From Ruaniaceae bacterium KH17 (GTDB lineage: Bacteria; Actinomycetota; Actinomycetes; Actinomycetales; Actinomycetaceae), in contig FZQV01000001.1 of the NCBI GenBank assembly GCA_900199505.1, positions 62,001-126,000 on the forward strand: a stretch of 64,000 nt of DNA, written 5' to 3'. A program made the position numbers and the translations under genes. The notes under the pieces were generated by a model. That model was not told the DNA's origin and did not search any database. It saw only the letters and a program-made list of their open reading frames with translations. Shown here piece by piece: positions 37,730 through 47,240 of the stretch. Within the stretch, counting starts at the first letter, position 1. Each line of letters opens with the position of its first letter.

Positions 37730-39556
37730 GTGCTCTCTTTCCCCGAAAACTTCCCGGAGAAGCCACCCCTCAACCCACCTTTTGCGTTCATTCGGTGGAT
37801 GTGGTGGCAACAGCGCGGCCAGCTCGCAATCGCAGCCCTCATTGCCGCGCTGAACTTCGCCCTGCTCGCGCTCACCCCGTACGTGCTCGGGCTCGCGATC
37901 GATTCCGGGCTCGACGACGGCCTCACGGGTCAGCTCTGGGCCTACGCCGGGATCCTGCTCGCCTTGGGCGTGGCCACGGCCTTCGCCTCCTCCGCCCGGC
38001 ACATCGCCGAAGTGGGCTGCTGGATGCGCGGCTCGTTCACCTCCACGAGCCTGGTCTCGCGGCACGTCTCGCGTACGGGCCGGAACACCACCAAGAACCT
38101 CTCGACGGGTGAGGTGGTGGCCACCGTCGCCACCGATGCGCATCACGTGGGTAACCTGATGGAGAACACCCCGATGACACTCGGCGGCCTCGCCGCCTAC
38201 GTGATGGTGGCCGGGCTCATGCTGCGCGATTCGGTGCCGCTCGGAATCGCGGTGCTGGTCGGACTGCCGGTGGTAACGGCGATCGTTGCGCTCCTCATTC
38301 CCAAGTTGCAGGAGCGCCAGCAGAAGCACCGCGAAGCGACCGGCCGGCTCACCGGGCTTGCCTCGGACACGGTCGCGGGCCTGCGCGTGCTGCGCGGTAT
38401 CGGTGGCGAAGACGAGTTCACCGAGCGCTATCGCCACCAGTCCCAGAAGGTGCGGGAGGCCGGCGTCGGCGTGGCCAACACCCAGTCCATCCTGACTGCG
38501 TTCCAGGTCCTCCTTCCCGGCGCATTCGCCGTCGGGATCGTATGGTTTGGTGCCGTGCTCGCGGTACGCGGCGAGCTCACCGTGGGACAGCTCGTCACCT
38601 TCTACGGGTACACGGCGTTCCTCGCCGAGCCGATGCGCCAGATGACCATGTTCATCCAGTTCTTCACTCGCGCGATCGTGGCGGCGAAGCGCTACGGCGC
38701 CGTGCTCTCCACCGAGCCGGCCGCTGGCGATCTCGCGGAGTCCGACGACGTCTCGGCCCGTGACGTCTCATCCCTCACCTCAGCTGCCACCTCGCCGGGA
38801 ACTCGTGGGTTAAGCGAGACGAACCCTGGCACGCTCCCCTATCAGCCCGTCCTGCACGACGGCGAACTCGACCTGGACATCACGCCTGGCCGGATGACGG
38901 TGCTGGTCTCGCAACAGCCAGATCTCGCGGTCGAGGCGCTGCGGCGGATGGGCCGCGTCGATGATGAGCGATCGCAGTCCGTACTGATTGATGGGACCCC
39001 GGTGCGCGAACTCGCGCTGGCGGAGGTCCGCGGTACCACCGTGTTCTCGGACTCAACGCCCGAGCTCTTCACCGGAACGCTTCGTTCCGAAGTGGACATC
39101 CGGGATACCGGTGACGAGACCGCCGTGCGCACCGCCCTCGATGTGGCAGATGCCCACGATGTGCTCGATTCGCTCGGCGGTGACCTGGACGGCGAGATCG
39201 CCGAGCGTGGACGTTCACTTTCGGGCGGGCAGCGCCAGCGTGTGGCCCTCGCCCGCGCGGTGCTCGCCGCCTCACCAATCCTCCTGCTCGCCGATCCCAC
39301 CTCGGCGGTGGACGCGCACACCGAGCAGCGGATCGCGGCGAACCTCGCGAGGTTCCGCAGCGGCATGACCACCGTCCTGGCCACCACGTCTCCACTCGTG
39401 CTCGAGCACTCGGATGAAGTGGTCTACCTGACCGAAGCCGGCGTGGTGACGCGCGGCGCGCACCGCGATCTGATGCGCGCGGCCCGTAACGGCGACCCGG
39501 CGGCGCGCGAATACCGCAGCGTCGTGACCCGCCGCGATGACGAGAGTGAGGCGTAG
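37730..39556 (+). CDS. ABC exporter half-transporter with degenerate nucleotide site
   Basis: 608 residues: a six-helix exporter membrane domain (1-330) and a C-terminal nucleotide-binding domain. Walker A is absent (TVLVSQQPDLAVEAL where GxxGxGKS is expected), the Walker B Glu is replaced (LLLADPTSAVD), and the H-loop is lost (ATTSPL). The signature LSGGQRQRVALARA is perfect. Its partner 3 bp downstream has the opposite pattern, so the two must work as a heterodimer. The linker at 38805-38825 contains a sequence like the GTGGGTTGAGCGAG dispersed repeat. The start at 37730 is a GTG. Confidence 0.88.
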   Translation: MLSFPENFPEKPPLNPPFAFIRWMWWQQRGQLAIAALIAALNFALLALTPYVLGLAIDSGLDDGLTGQLWAYAGILLALGVATAFASSARHIAEVGCWMRGSFTSTSLVSRHVSRTGRNTTKNLSTGEVVATVATDAHHVGNLMENTPMTLGGLAAYVMVAGLMLRDSVPLGIAVLVGLPVVTAIVALLIPKLQERQQKHREATGRLTGLASDTVAGLRVLRGIGGEDEFTERYRHQSQKVREAGVGVANTQSILTAFQVLLPGAFAVGIVWFGAVLAVRGELTVGQLVTFYGYTAFLAEPMRQMTMFIQFFTRAIVAAKRYGAVLSTEPAAGDLAESDDVSARDVSSLTSAATSPGTRGLSETNPGTLPYQPVLHDGELDLDITPGRMTVLVSQQPDLAVEALRRMGRVDDERSQSVLIDGTPVRELALAEVRGTTVFSDSTPELFTGTLRSEVDIRDTGDETAVRTALDVADAHDVLDSLGGDLDGEIAERGRSLSGGQRQRVALARAVLAASPILLLADPTSAVDAHTEQRIAANLARFRSGMTTVLATTSPLVLEHSDEVVYLTEAGVVTRGAHRDLMRAARNGDPAAREYRSVVTRRDDESEA

Positions 39557-39558
39557 AC

Positions 39559-41289
39559 ATGCAACTCCCAGTCGCTGACGGACGCACCGTCTGGCGCTAC
39601 TCGCGTCGCCTCCTCGCGGACTACCGGGCTGGCCTGGTCGGCGTCGTCCTCATCCAAGCCGCCGCGGCCGTGGCGGCCCTCGCTGTGCCGTGGTTGTTCG
39701 GTGGCTTGGTCGATGATCTTCGCGCCGGCGCCACCCTCGACCTCGTGAACAGGGTGGGCGTGCTCCTGCTGATCGCCGTCGTCATCCAGACCGTGTTCTC
39801 CGCCGTCGGCCAGCGCCAGGCGATGGTGCTCGGCGAGCAGATCTTCGCGCGGCTCCGTGAGGAGTTCATCTCGACCGTCACGCACCTGCCGCTGTCCACC
39901 GTGGAGCGTGCGGGAACGGGCGATCTGCTCGGCCGCACCACGAACGATGTGGACCGCGTGCAGTGGACCGTACGCTTCGGTGTGCCGAGGATCCTGGTTA
40001 CCTCCGTGACGATCCTGCTCACCCTCGCCGCCGCCTTCACGGCCTCCCCCGCCACCTCGCTGGGGATGCTCGTGGGCTTGCCGTTCCTGATTCTCGCAGG
40101 CCGCTGGTACCTCAAGCGCGCCACCCCCGCGTACCTCGCGAGTTCGGAGGCCTGGGCGAAGCTCAATGGCTCCGTGTCCGAGACCGTGGAGCAGGCGAGC
40201 GCAGTGGACGCACTCGGGCTCGGGCCGCGCCGGCGCAGGGCGATGCGCGATGCGATGAAGGGAGCCTGGCATTGGGAGCGGCACACGTTGTTCCTGCGCG
40301 CCGTGCTCTTCATCGGCATGACGATCGGCTACGTCCTGCCCACCGCGGCGATCATCGTGTGGGGCGCGTGGCTGGTGACGAACGGCGCCGCCACCGTGGG
40401 CGCCGTGACCACGGTGGCACTGTACTCGATTCAGTGGCGCGGCTCGATCGGCGAGCTCATGTTCTGGATCGACGAAGTGCAGGTCGCGACCGCCTCCCTT
40501 TCGCGCATCCTCGGCGTGAACCTGGTTCAGCCGGACCGCTACGCCTCCGGCGAGGAGCCGGCGGATTCACACATCGAGGCACGCGAGGTCCGGTATGCGT
40601 ACCGTGAGGGCCACGACGTGCTGCACGGCATCGACCTCGATCTGCGCGACGGCGAACGGCTGGCTATCGTCGGACCGTCCGGGGCAGGCAAATCCACCTT
40701 TGGGCGGATGCTCGCGGGGATTCACCCACCGGGCGGCGGCTCCGTGACTGTGGGCGGCGTGAAGCTCGTGGATCTGACCGAAGAGGAGTTGCGGCGCCAG
40801 GTGGTGCTCGTGACTCAGGAACACCACGTGTTCATTGGCACGCTGGCGGATAACCTCCGGCTCGCGCGTCCCGGCGCCACGGAGGTCGAGATGCGCCACG
40901 CGCTCTCGGTGGTGGGTGCCACCTGGGCCGAGGCGTTCGACGACGGCCTCGAGACCGAGGTGGGCTCGGGCGCAGTGACGCTCACGCCAGCTCAGGCGCA
41001 ACAGCTCGCGCTCGCGCGGATCGTACTCCTCGACCCGCACACGCTCGTGCTGGACGAGGCGACCAGCCTTCTAGACCCGCGCGCGGCGCGCTCACTGGAG
41101 GGCTCGCTGGCGCAGGTACTGAAGGACCGCACGGTCGTGGCGATCGCGCACCGGCTGCACACGGCGCACGACGCCGATCGCGTGGCCGTGATCGAGGACG
41201 GCCTGATCGCCGAGCTGGGGCCGCACGAGGAGCTGGTCGCCGTCGGCGGCCAGTACGCGGCACTGTGGGAGTCCTGGCGCCAGGAGTAG
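39559..41289 (+). CDS. ABC exporter half-transporter with intact Walker motifs
   Basis: 576 residues: six-helix exporter domain (1-310) and a nucleotide domain with Walker A GPSGAGKSTFGRML, Q-loop VTQEHHVF, Walker B with catalytic Glu TLVLDEATSLLD and H-loop AIAHRLHT. The signature is degenerate: LTPAQAQQLALAR instead of LSGGQ. In a heterodimer its Walker A meets the partner's good signature, giving a single working ATP site. Substrates of this family include peptides and drugs; none can be inferred here. Starts 3 bp after the partner. Confidence 0.9.
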   Translation: MQLPVADGRTVWRYSRRLLADYRAGLVGVVLIQAAAAVAALAVPWLFGGLVDDLRAGATLDLVNRVGVLLLIAVVIQTVFSAVGQRQAMVLGEQIFARLREEFISTVTHLPLSTVERAGTGDLLGRTTNDVDRVQWTVRFGVPRILVTSVTILLTLAAAFTASPATSLGMLVGLPFLILAGRWYLKRATPAYLASSEAWAKLNGSVSETVEQASAVDALGLGPRRRRAMRDAMKGAWHWERHTLFLRAVLFIGMTIGYVLPTAAIIVWGAWLVTNGAATVGAVTTVALYSIQWRGSIGELMFWIDEVQVATASLSRILGVNLVQPDRYASGEEPADSHIEAREVRYAYREGHDVLHGIDLDLRDGERLAIVGPSGAGKSTFGRMLAGIHPPGGGSVTVGGVKLVDLTEEELRRQVVLVTQEHHVFIGTLADNLRLARPGATEVEMRHALSVVGATWAEAFDDGLETEVGSGAVTLTPAQAQQLALARIVLLDPHTLVLDEATSLLDPRAARSLEGSLAQVLKDRTVVAIAHRLHTAHDADRVAVIEDGLIAELGPHEELVAVGGQYAALWESWRQE

Positions 41290-41302
41290 CGCGCCGTGCC
41301 GT

Positions 41303-41340
41303 GCCGTCCCCGGCCGTGTCACGCCACGGCTGGGGACGGC
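41303..41340 (+). terminator. Terminator hairpin of the ABC exporter pair
   Basis: 16-bp stem, 41303-41318 (GCCGTCCCCGGCCGTG) with 41325-41340, one G-U pair, six-base loop, 14 bases after the exporter stop. No T-run follows. Confidence 0.7.
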
Positions 41341-41419
41341 AGGACGGGGATACTGGCGAGCGTGGTGGCGGTGCGGTGATAGCCGTACGAGTGCGCCCGC
41401 GCACGGCACGCGAGACCAT

Positions 41420-41577
41420 CTACTCGACCACCGCCATGATCCCCAGCCTGAGTATCACGCCGAAGCCGAGCTCCTCGTTGATCGAGCGCATATAACGGTT
41501 CTCGCTCGCGTTCCAGGTGTTGATGCGCTGGTCAGCAGGATTCGTTTCGCGTAGCGCTCCACGAGGATCGCGCGAGA
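41420..41577 (-). pseudogene. C-terminal remnant of a GNAT acetyltransferase
   Basis: The minus frame ending at TAG 41420-41422 reads ...ALRETNPADQRINTWNASEN and then RYMRSINEELGFGVILRLG. Asn-x-x-(R)I-x-TWNA-x-x-N-x-x-M-x-x-(V/I)NE-x-LGF is the acetyl-CoA-binding end of GNAT proteins. Only about 50 codons remain; upstream the DNA belongs to the SURF1 gene in another frame, and the N-terminal three-quarters are gone. Confidence 0.75.
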
Positions 41578-42381
41578 TTACCCGGCGGCGGCCCTCTCCT
41601 CAGCCTCGGCGATGAGCTGGTCTTCACGCAGGTGCGCGGCCTCGTCACGCACCATGCGCCACCACAGGAACAGCGCGAAGCCGCCGAACAAGAACCACTC
41701 GCCCGCATACAGCAGGTTCCGGAGGTTGAGCCCCTCGCCTTCCGAGTAACTTGGCGCGGGAAGTGTCTCGACTCCACCACCGACGGCGTCGACCGCCACC
41801 AAGTAGCCGGAGAACGCCGGGCCACCCCACAAGTTCAGCAACTGGCCAACCGAAATCGCGCCAATCTGTCCAGGAGGGAAGTCACCCGAGGCCGCCTTCT
41901 CATCCTCATGGATGTAACCGATCAAGGACGCCTCACCAGTTGGCACCGGCACGCTCTGCGCGCCACCCGCGGCGGCAACGTCCTGCTCCGTCATCCAGCC
42001 GCGGAGGACGGGGATCATCGCACCGGCGTCCGGCCCTTCCGTGAGCCGAAGTTCCGTGAGAACGAGGTACGCCGGCGCGCCGTCGACCAGACGGTCCGCA
42101 ATCAGGAACTGCTCGCCCCACTCACCGGTCACCTCGGCCTTGATGAGCTTGTGCTGCTTGGTGACCAGATCGCCCACTCGAAGCACCGACTCGAGCGGTA
42201 CCGGATCCGCTGCGAGCCGCTCCTCTTCGATCTGCTGAGCTTCGGACGCGCCACGGATCGCGGCACGATCGAGTTGCCATGCACCGAGTTGCGCGCATAC
42301 CACTGCGGCAGCAGCAAGGAGGATCAGGAGAGTAATCATGCGGCCAGTTCGTGCCGCATTGAACCATTCTCGCCACGTCAC
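41578..42381 (-). CDS. SURF1-family cytochrome oxidase assembly protein
   Basis: 267 residues with one N-terminal helix (MITLLILLAAAAVVCAQLGAW) carrying the LGAWQLDRA motif, a ~190-residue extracytoplasmic domain (PVLRGWM motif) and a C-terminal helix (GEWFLFGGFALFLWWRMV), the classic SURF1 layout. It helps insert heme a into cytochrome c oxidase, so the organism probably respires oxygen as well as ferments. GTG at 42381 is chosen, nine bases after GGAGGA; the frame extends upstream without conservation. Confidence 0.9.
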   Translation of the reverse strand: MTWREWFNAARTGRMITLLILLAAAAVVCAQLGAWQLDRAAIRGASEAQQIEEERLAADPVPLESVLRVGDLVTKQHKLIKAEVTGEWGEQFLIADRLVDGAPAYLVLTELRLTEGPDAGAMIPVLRGWMTEQDVAAAGGAQSVPVPTGEASLIGYIHEDEKAASGDFPPGQIGAISVGQLLNLWGGPAFSGYLVAVDAVGGGVETLPAPSYSEGEGLNLRNLLYAGEWFLFGGFALFLWWRMVRDEAAHLREDQLIAEAEERAAAG

Positions 42382-42569
42382 CTTGCCCACTCCTCCATCG
42401 TAAGCCGCGAGCGAGCCCCTGCGGGACGCATACGGCTCGGTACAGCCCACCGAATCACGCGACCCATGAAGGTGCGACGAGCGACACAACGGACTCAGGA
42501 CCCGGTACCCAGTCGCATCACCTGCGGCACAGATAAGCTGGGACACGAATCGATCCAAGGAAGGTCACC

Positions 42570-44642
42570 GTGGCTCAATCCGTCTATCTCGTGGCACTTG
42601 AAGGCAAGACTGGGAAGTCAACAGTCGCGCTCGGATTACTCACCAGGTTGGCAAAGACCGTGGGCAAGACCGCCGTCTTCCGTCCCATCATTCAGTCGAA
42701 CGAAAACAAGGACGCGGTCCTCACACTCCTCCAGCAGCGAACCAGCGCTGGCGAATATGACGAGTGCGTGGGCGTCACCTATCAGGAGTTTCACAAGGAC
42801 CCCGAGGCCGCACTCAGTACGATCATCGAGAAGTATCGCGCGCTGGAACGCAAAGTCGACACCGTGGTCGTGGTGGGCTCGGACTACACCGGTGTCTCCT
42901 CGCCAATCGAGCTCGAATTCAACGCGCGCATCGCCGCCAACCTCGGCACCGCCGTCGTGCTCGTACTGAACGCACAGGTGCACCGCTCGCGGGACATTGC
43001 CCAAACCGCCCGGATCGCCATCGAGGAGATTCGCTCGCATCACGCGCAGGTGGTGGGCGTGGTGGCCAACCGCGTGGAGGAAGAGACGATGCACCGCTAC
43101 GAGCAGGAGCTTGGCCTGCTCGAGGTGCCGGCCTGGACCCTCCCCAATATTCCGCTCCTCGCCTCGGCCACGGTGGGCGAGATCATGGAGGACCTCGACG
43201 GCGAATTGATCTACGGCGACGAGGAGCTGCTCCGCCGCGAAGCCGAGGATCTTCTGATCGCAGGGATGAGCATGCATCATGTCCTGACCTACCTCAAGGA
43301 AGGCCAGCTCGTGATGACCCCGGGCGACCGGCCCGAGATGTTGGTGGGTCTGGTGGCCGCACACGCCTCCGCAAACTACCCCTCACTCTCGGGCATCGTG
43401 CTCCTCGGCGGCTTCGATGTGGACAGCCACGTCGACCGCCTGCTGCAAGGATTCAACTCGAAACTCCCTATCATTCGCACAAGCCACGACACGTTCACCA
43501 CGGCGAAGATCGCCTCGAACTCGAAGGGCTCACTCACCCCCGATTCCCAGCGCAAGGTGGATCTCGCCGTCGCGACTTTCGAGAAGCACGTCCCGAGCGA
43601 CGCCGTGAACACGCTCTTTGACGTAGCGCCGGCAACGGTGATGACCCCGCTCCGCTTCGAGGCCGAGCTACTGGATCGCGCCCGGAACGATCGCAAGCAC
43701 ATCGTCCTACCCGAGGGCGACGACGATCGCATCCTCCGCGCGGCCTCCACCCTCCTTCTCCGCGAGGTGGCGGATCTGACAATCCTCGGCGAGGAAGGCT
43801 CGGTGCGCTCCCGCGCTGCCGAGCTTGGCCTCAATCTCGACGGCGCCCGCGTCCTCTCGCCGAACAACCCCGACCTCGTCCATCAGTTCGCCGAGGAATA
43901 CGCCCGCCTGCGCGCCCACAAGGGCATGCGGGTGGAGCGAGCTGTGGAGATCGTCCCGGACGTCTCCTACTTCGGCACGATGATGGTGCACTTGGGCCTC
44001 GCGGACGGCATGGTCTCCGGAGCCCTCCACACCACGGCGCACACGATCAAGCCGTCCTTCGAGATCATCAAGACGAAGCCCGGCGTTTCGATCGTCTCCT
44101 CGTCGTTCCTCATGCTGATGGAGGACCGCGTGCTCGTCTACGCCGACTGCGCCGTGAACCCCGATCCCACCGCCCCGCAGCTCGCGGACATCGCGATCTC
44201 CTCCGCAGAGACCGCCGCGCAGTTCGGAGTGGAGCCGCGGATCGCGATGCTCTCCTACTCCACCGGCACCTCAGGCTCCGGCGCGGATGTGGACAAGGTC
44301 CGCGAGGCCACCGAGATCGTGCGCGAACGCGCACCGCACCTCTCCGTCGAGGGCCCGATCCAGTACGACGCCGCCGTGGACGCCTCCGTCGCGCAGACGA
44401 AGCTGCCCGGCTCGGACGTGGCCGGACGCGCCACCGTGTTCATCTTCCCGGACCTCAACACGGGCAACAACACCTACAAGGCCGTGCAACGCTCGGCTGG
44501 AGCGGTCGCCGTCGGACCGGTTCTGCAGGGCCTCAACAAGCCGGTCAATGACCTCTCGCGCGGCGCCCTGGTGCATGACATCGTCAACACCGTCGCCATC
44601 ACCGCCGTCCAGGCCCAGGCGCAAGCCACGGCCAGCAAGTAA
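42570..44642 (+). CDS. pta: Phosphate acetyltransferase, long form
   Basis: A 690-residue enzyme converting acetyl-CoA plus phosphate to acetyl phosphate. The N-terminal P-loop domain (VALEGKTGKSTVALGL; 1-210) resembles dethiobiotin synthetase. A central DRTGG regulatory domain follows (about 215-340), and the C-terminal PTA catalytic domain (365-685) has HIVLPEGDDDRIL, GMVSGALHTTAHTIKPSF and the DAAVD motif. GTG start with AAGGAAGG five bases upstream. 24 bp before ackA; the pair makes acetate and one ATP. Confidence 0.96.
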   Translation: MAQSVYLVALEGKTGKSTVALGLLTRLAKTVGKTAVFRPIIQSNENKDAVLTLLQQRTSAGEYDECVGVTYQEFHKDPEAALSTIIEKYRALERKVDTVVVVGSDYTGVSSPIELEFNARIAANLGTAVVLVLNAQVHRSRDIAQTARIAIEEIRSHHAQVVGVVANRVEEETMHRYEQELGLLEVPAWTLPNIPLLASATVGEIMEDLDGELIYGDEELLRREAEDLLIAGMSMHHVLTYLKEGQLVMTPGDRPEMLVGLVAAHASANYPSLSGIVLLGGFDVDSHVDRLLQGFNSKLPIIRTSHDTFTTAKIASNSKGSLTPDSQRKVDLAVATFEKHVPSDAVNTLFDVAPATVMTPLRFEAELLDRARNDRKHIVLPEGDDDRILRAASTLLLREVADLTILGEEGSVRSRAAELGLNLDGARVLSPNNPDLVHQFAEEYARLRAHKGMRVERAVEIVPDVSYFGTMMVHLGLADGMVSGALHTTAHTIKPSFEIIKTKPGVSIVSSSFLMLMEDRVLVYADCAVNPDPTAPQLADIAISSAETAAQFGVEPRIAMLSYSTGTSGSGADVDKVREATEIVRERAPHLSVEGPIQYDAAVDASVAQTKLPGSDVAGRATVFIFPDLNTGNNTYKAVQRSAGAVAVGPVLQGLNKPVNDLSRGALVHDIVNTVAITAVQAQAQATASK

Positions 44643-44666
44643 CCCCTACCCCCAGAAAGAGTGGTC

Positions 44667-45848
44667 ATGTCCCGACGCACTGTTCTCGTCCTCAACACCG
44701 GCTCGTCGTCACTGAAATACCAGCTCGTCGATCCCGCAACGGGCGAGGCACTCGCAACCGGCCTCGTGGAGCGGATCGGCGAACCCACTGGAGCCTTCAA
44801 GCACACGCATGACGGTGAGACGGTCACGTCCGACGACGCCGTCCCCGACCACGGCGCGGCCCTCGCCAAGGTCATCGCCACCTGTGCCGAAGTGGGCCCG
44901 AACCTCGCGGAGGCGGGGATCATCGCCGTCGGGCATCGAGTGGTGCAGGGCGGAAAGTACTTCGACTCGGCGACCCTCGTGGACGAGGCCGTCCTGGCGA
45001 AGATCGAAGAGCTGATCCCGCTCGGGCCGCTACACAACCCCGCGGCGGTCACCGGGCTCAACGTGGCGCGCGAGCTGCTCCCGGACGTGCCACACGTGGT
45101 GGTCTTCGATACCGCGTTCTTCCAGGGACTCCCGGACGCGGCGGCCACGTATGCGCTCGACCGCGAGGTGGCCGAGAAGTACGAGATTCGCCGCTATGGC
45201 GCACACGGCACGTCGCATCAGTACGTCTCGGAGCAGGTGACCCAGATGATGGGCCGGGACGTGAAGCAGATCGTGTTGCACCTCGGCAACGGCGCATCGG
45301 CCTCCGCCGTGGTGAACGGGCACGCCGTCGACACTTCGATGGGCCTCACCCCGCTCGAGGGCCTCGTGATGGGTACGCGCACCGGTGACATTGACCCGGC
45401 CGCCGTGTTCCACCTGGCGCGCGTGGCCGGCATGAGCGTCGAAGAGATCGACACCCTGTTCAACAAGAAGTCCGGCCTCAAGGGCCTCGCCGGCGACAAC
45501 GACATGCGCGGCGTGCGCGAGCGCGCGGACAGCGGCGACCCCGTGGCGCGCGCGGCGCTGGACGTCTACGTGCACCGGCTGAAGAAGTATGTGGGAGCCT
45601 ACGCCGCGATCATGGGGGGGCTGGACGCGATCACGTTCACCGCCGGAATTGGCGAGAACAACGGCGCGTTGCGCGCGGAGGTCTGCGAGGGCCTGGAGTT
45701 CCTCGGCGTACGGATCGACGCCGAGCGCAACGATAGCCGCGGCGGCCCCATCCAGATCTCCACGGACGATTCGGCGGTGACGGTCTACGTGATCCCCACG
45801 AATGAGGAGCTCGAGATCGCCCGCCAGGCCGCGGCGCTGATCGGGTGA
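44667..45848 (+). CDS. ackA: Acetate kinase
   Basis: A 393-residue ASKHA-fold kinase transferring phosphate from acetyl phosphate to ADP. VLVLNTGSSSLKYQL, GHRVVQGG, VFDTAFFQGLP, RRYGAHGTSHQYV, HLGNGASASAV and FTAGIGENN are all canonical. ATG at 44667 is preferred; GTG at 44661 lies only four bases from the AGAAAGAG ribosome site. Co-transcribed with pta. Confidence 0.96.
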   Translation: MSRRTVLVLNTGSSSLKYQLVDPATGEALATGLVERIGEPTGAFKHTHDGETVTSDDAVPDHGAALAKVIATCAEVGPNLAEAGIIAVGHRVVQGGKYFDSATLVDEAVLAKIEELIPLGPLHNPAAVTGLNVARELLPDVPHVVVFDTAFFQGLPDAAATYALDREVAEKYEIRRYGAHGTSHQYVSEQVTQMMGRDVKQIVLHLGNGASASAVVNGHAVDTSMGLTPLEGLVMGTRTGDIDPAAVFHLARVAGMSVEEIDTLFNKKSGLKGLAGDNDMRGVRERADSGDPVARAALDVYVHRLKKYVGAYAAIMGGLDAITFTAGIGENNGALRAEVCEGLEFLGVRIDAERNDSRGGPIQISTDDSAVTVYVIPTNEELEIARQAAALIG

Positions 45849-45864
45849 CGCTTCTCAGCTCATT

Positions 45865-45883
45865 GGGCGGCCTAGCGCCGCCG
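45865..45883 (+). terminator. Possible pta-ackA terminator
   Basis: GGCGGC (45866-45871) pairs with GCCGCC (45877-45882) around CTAGC, 18 bases past the ackA stop. Short but GC-only; no T-run. Confidence 0.4.
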
Positions 45884-46002
45884 GCGATTGGCAGTCACGT
45901 TGAGGCACGTCCCCCGCGGACTGCGCGGCAATGACTCAAGACCGCTCCACTATGCTGTGCTCAGCCTCGGCAGGACGCCGGGCCGCTAACAAGGAGCGCA
46001 TC

Positions 46003-47106
46003 GTGTCCGAGAAGACCGCACAACCGTCCCGGTTCGCAGGCATCCATCGTGCCGGAATCACCGCGTGGTCCGCGCTCGGGATCATCCTGCTGGTTGTGGC
46101 GATCGCTACCGTAGTGGGCGCACTCTCGGGAATCCTCGTACCACTTGTGGTAGCCGCGATCCTCGGCGTTGTGCTCGCGCCATGGGTGAGCTGGCTCGAG
46201 CGCCACCGCGTGCCTTCGGCACTTGCCGCCGCGATCGGGATGCTCACTGCGGTCCTCGTGGCGGTCGGAATGGTCTATCTTGTGGTGGCGGGCTTCATCC
46301 GGGAACTGCCCGAGATTGGCAGGCAACTCACCGCGGGCTGGGACGCACTCGCGCGATGGGGTCGCAGCCTCGACCTCAGCCCGGAGCTCCTCGATCGCAT
46401 CCGCGACACCGTGATGACCTACGCACCCAAGGTGAGTCAGGGTACCGTCGGGCTGGTTGGAAGCACGATCACGGGCGGCATTTCACTCGCAATGGGCGCG
46501 TTCTTTGGCCTGTTCTTCCTGTTCTTCGTACTTAAGGACTTCCACAGGTTTGGCGCGTGGGTCGCGCGTGTGACGGGGACCGATCCCGAGGTCGTGGATA
46601 TCGTCAAAGGCATTTCGCTGAACTCGGTGCAGGGCTACTTCCGGGGAACGGCGCTCACGGCGCTGATCACGGGGCCGATCTTTATCCTGCCGTTGATTCT
46701 GTTGCGGGTTCCACTCGTGATTCCGATCGCGATCGTTTACTTCTTCCTCTCGTTCATTCCGTACCTCGGCGCGTGGATCACGGCCGTGTTTGCAGTGCTC
46801 ATCGCATTCGGAGCCACAGGGCCGATGGGCGCACTGATTGTGTTGATTGCGCTGATTGTCTCGAACGGGACGATTCAGAGTGCGGTGGGTTCGTGGGCGC
46901 TCGGAAGCTCGCTCTCGCTACACCCCGTACTGGTGCTCATCGCCACCATCGCGGGTGGCACCGTGGCGGGGATGCTCGGGATGATCCTCGGCCCGCCGAT
47001 CGCCGCTGCGGTGGCGAAGTCCGTGGTGGCATTGCGCGAACGAAATGCCCCCGAGCCAGAGGCAGAGATAGAGGCAGAAGTCCCCGCCGAGGACAAGCTA
47101 CGTTAG
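46003..47106 (+). CDS. AI-2E/PerM-family permease
   Basis: A 367-residue PF01594 membrane protein. N-terminal helices (ALGIILLVVAIATVVGAL, ILVPLVVAAILGVVLAPWVSWL) are followed by an extracytoplasmic helical segment (FIRELPEIGRQLTAGW), the FFGLFFLFFVLKD helix and a C-terminal block with SFIPYLGAWITAVFAVLIAF and the LGMILGPPIAAA motif. Members export autoinducer-2 or act as ion antiporters; the role here is open. GTG at 46003 with AAGGAG upstream is preferred to the longer frame from 45931. Confidence 0.85.
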   Translation: MSEKTAQPSRFAGIHRAGITAWSALGIILLVVAIATVVGALSGILVPLVVAAILGVVLAPWVSWLERHRVPSALAAAIGMLTAVLVAVGMVYLVVAGFIRELPEIGRQLTAGWDALARWGRSLDLSPELLDRIRDTVMTYAPKVSQGTVGLVGSTITGGISLAMGAFFGLFFLFFVLKDFHRFGAWVARVTGTDPEVVDIVKGISLNSVQGYFRGTALTALITGPIFILPLILLRVPLVIPIAIVYFFLSFIPYLGAWITAVFAVLIAFGATGPMGALIVLIALIVSNGTIQSAVGSWALGSSLSLHPVLVLIATIAGGTVAGMLGMILGPPIAAAVAKSVVALRERNAPEPEAEIEAEVPAEDKLR

Positions 47107-47120
47107 AGCGGGACAGTCTT

Positions 47121-47232
47121 CGCCATTCTGCGCGGAGCGTAGCGGAGTCGCAGAATCCAGGTGCCTGAAATCAGATGCAGTCCCTGGATCCTGCGACTCC
47201 GGTCGCTTTGCTCTCTACGCGCAGGATGACGC
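47121..47232. repeat. Dispersed intergenic palindromic repeat, copy C
   Basis: Between the convergent AI-2E permease and fumC. Begins CGCCATTCTGCGCGG, with arms GGAGTCGCAGAATCCAGG and CCTGGATCCTGCGACTCC, and ends GCGCAGGATGACG. Closest to a complete palindrome of the three copies; may double as a bidirectional terminator. Confidence 0.8.
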
Positions 47233-47240
47233 CATCGGCG

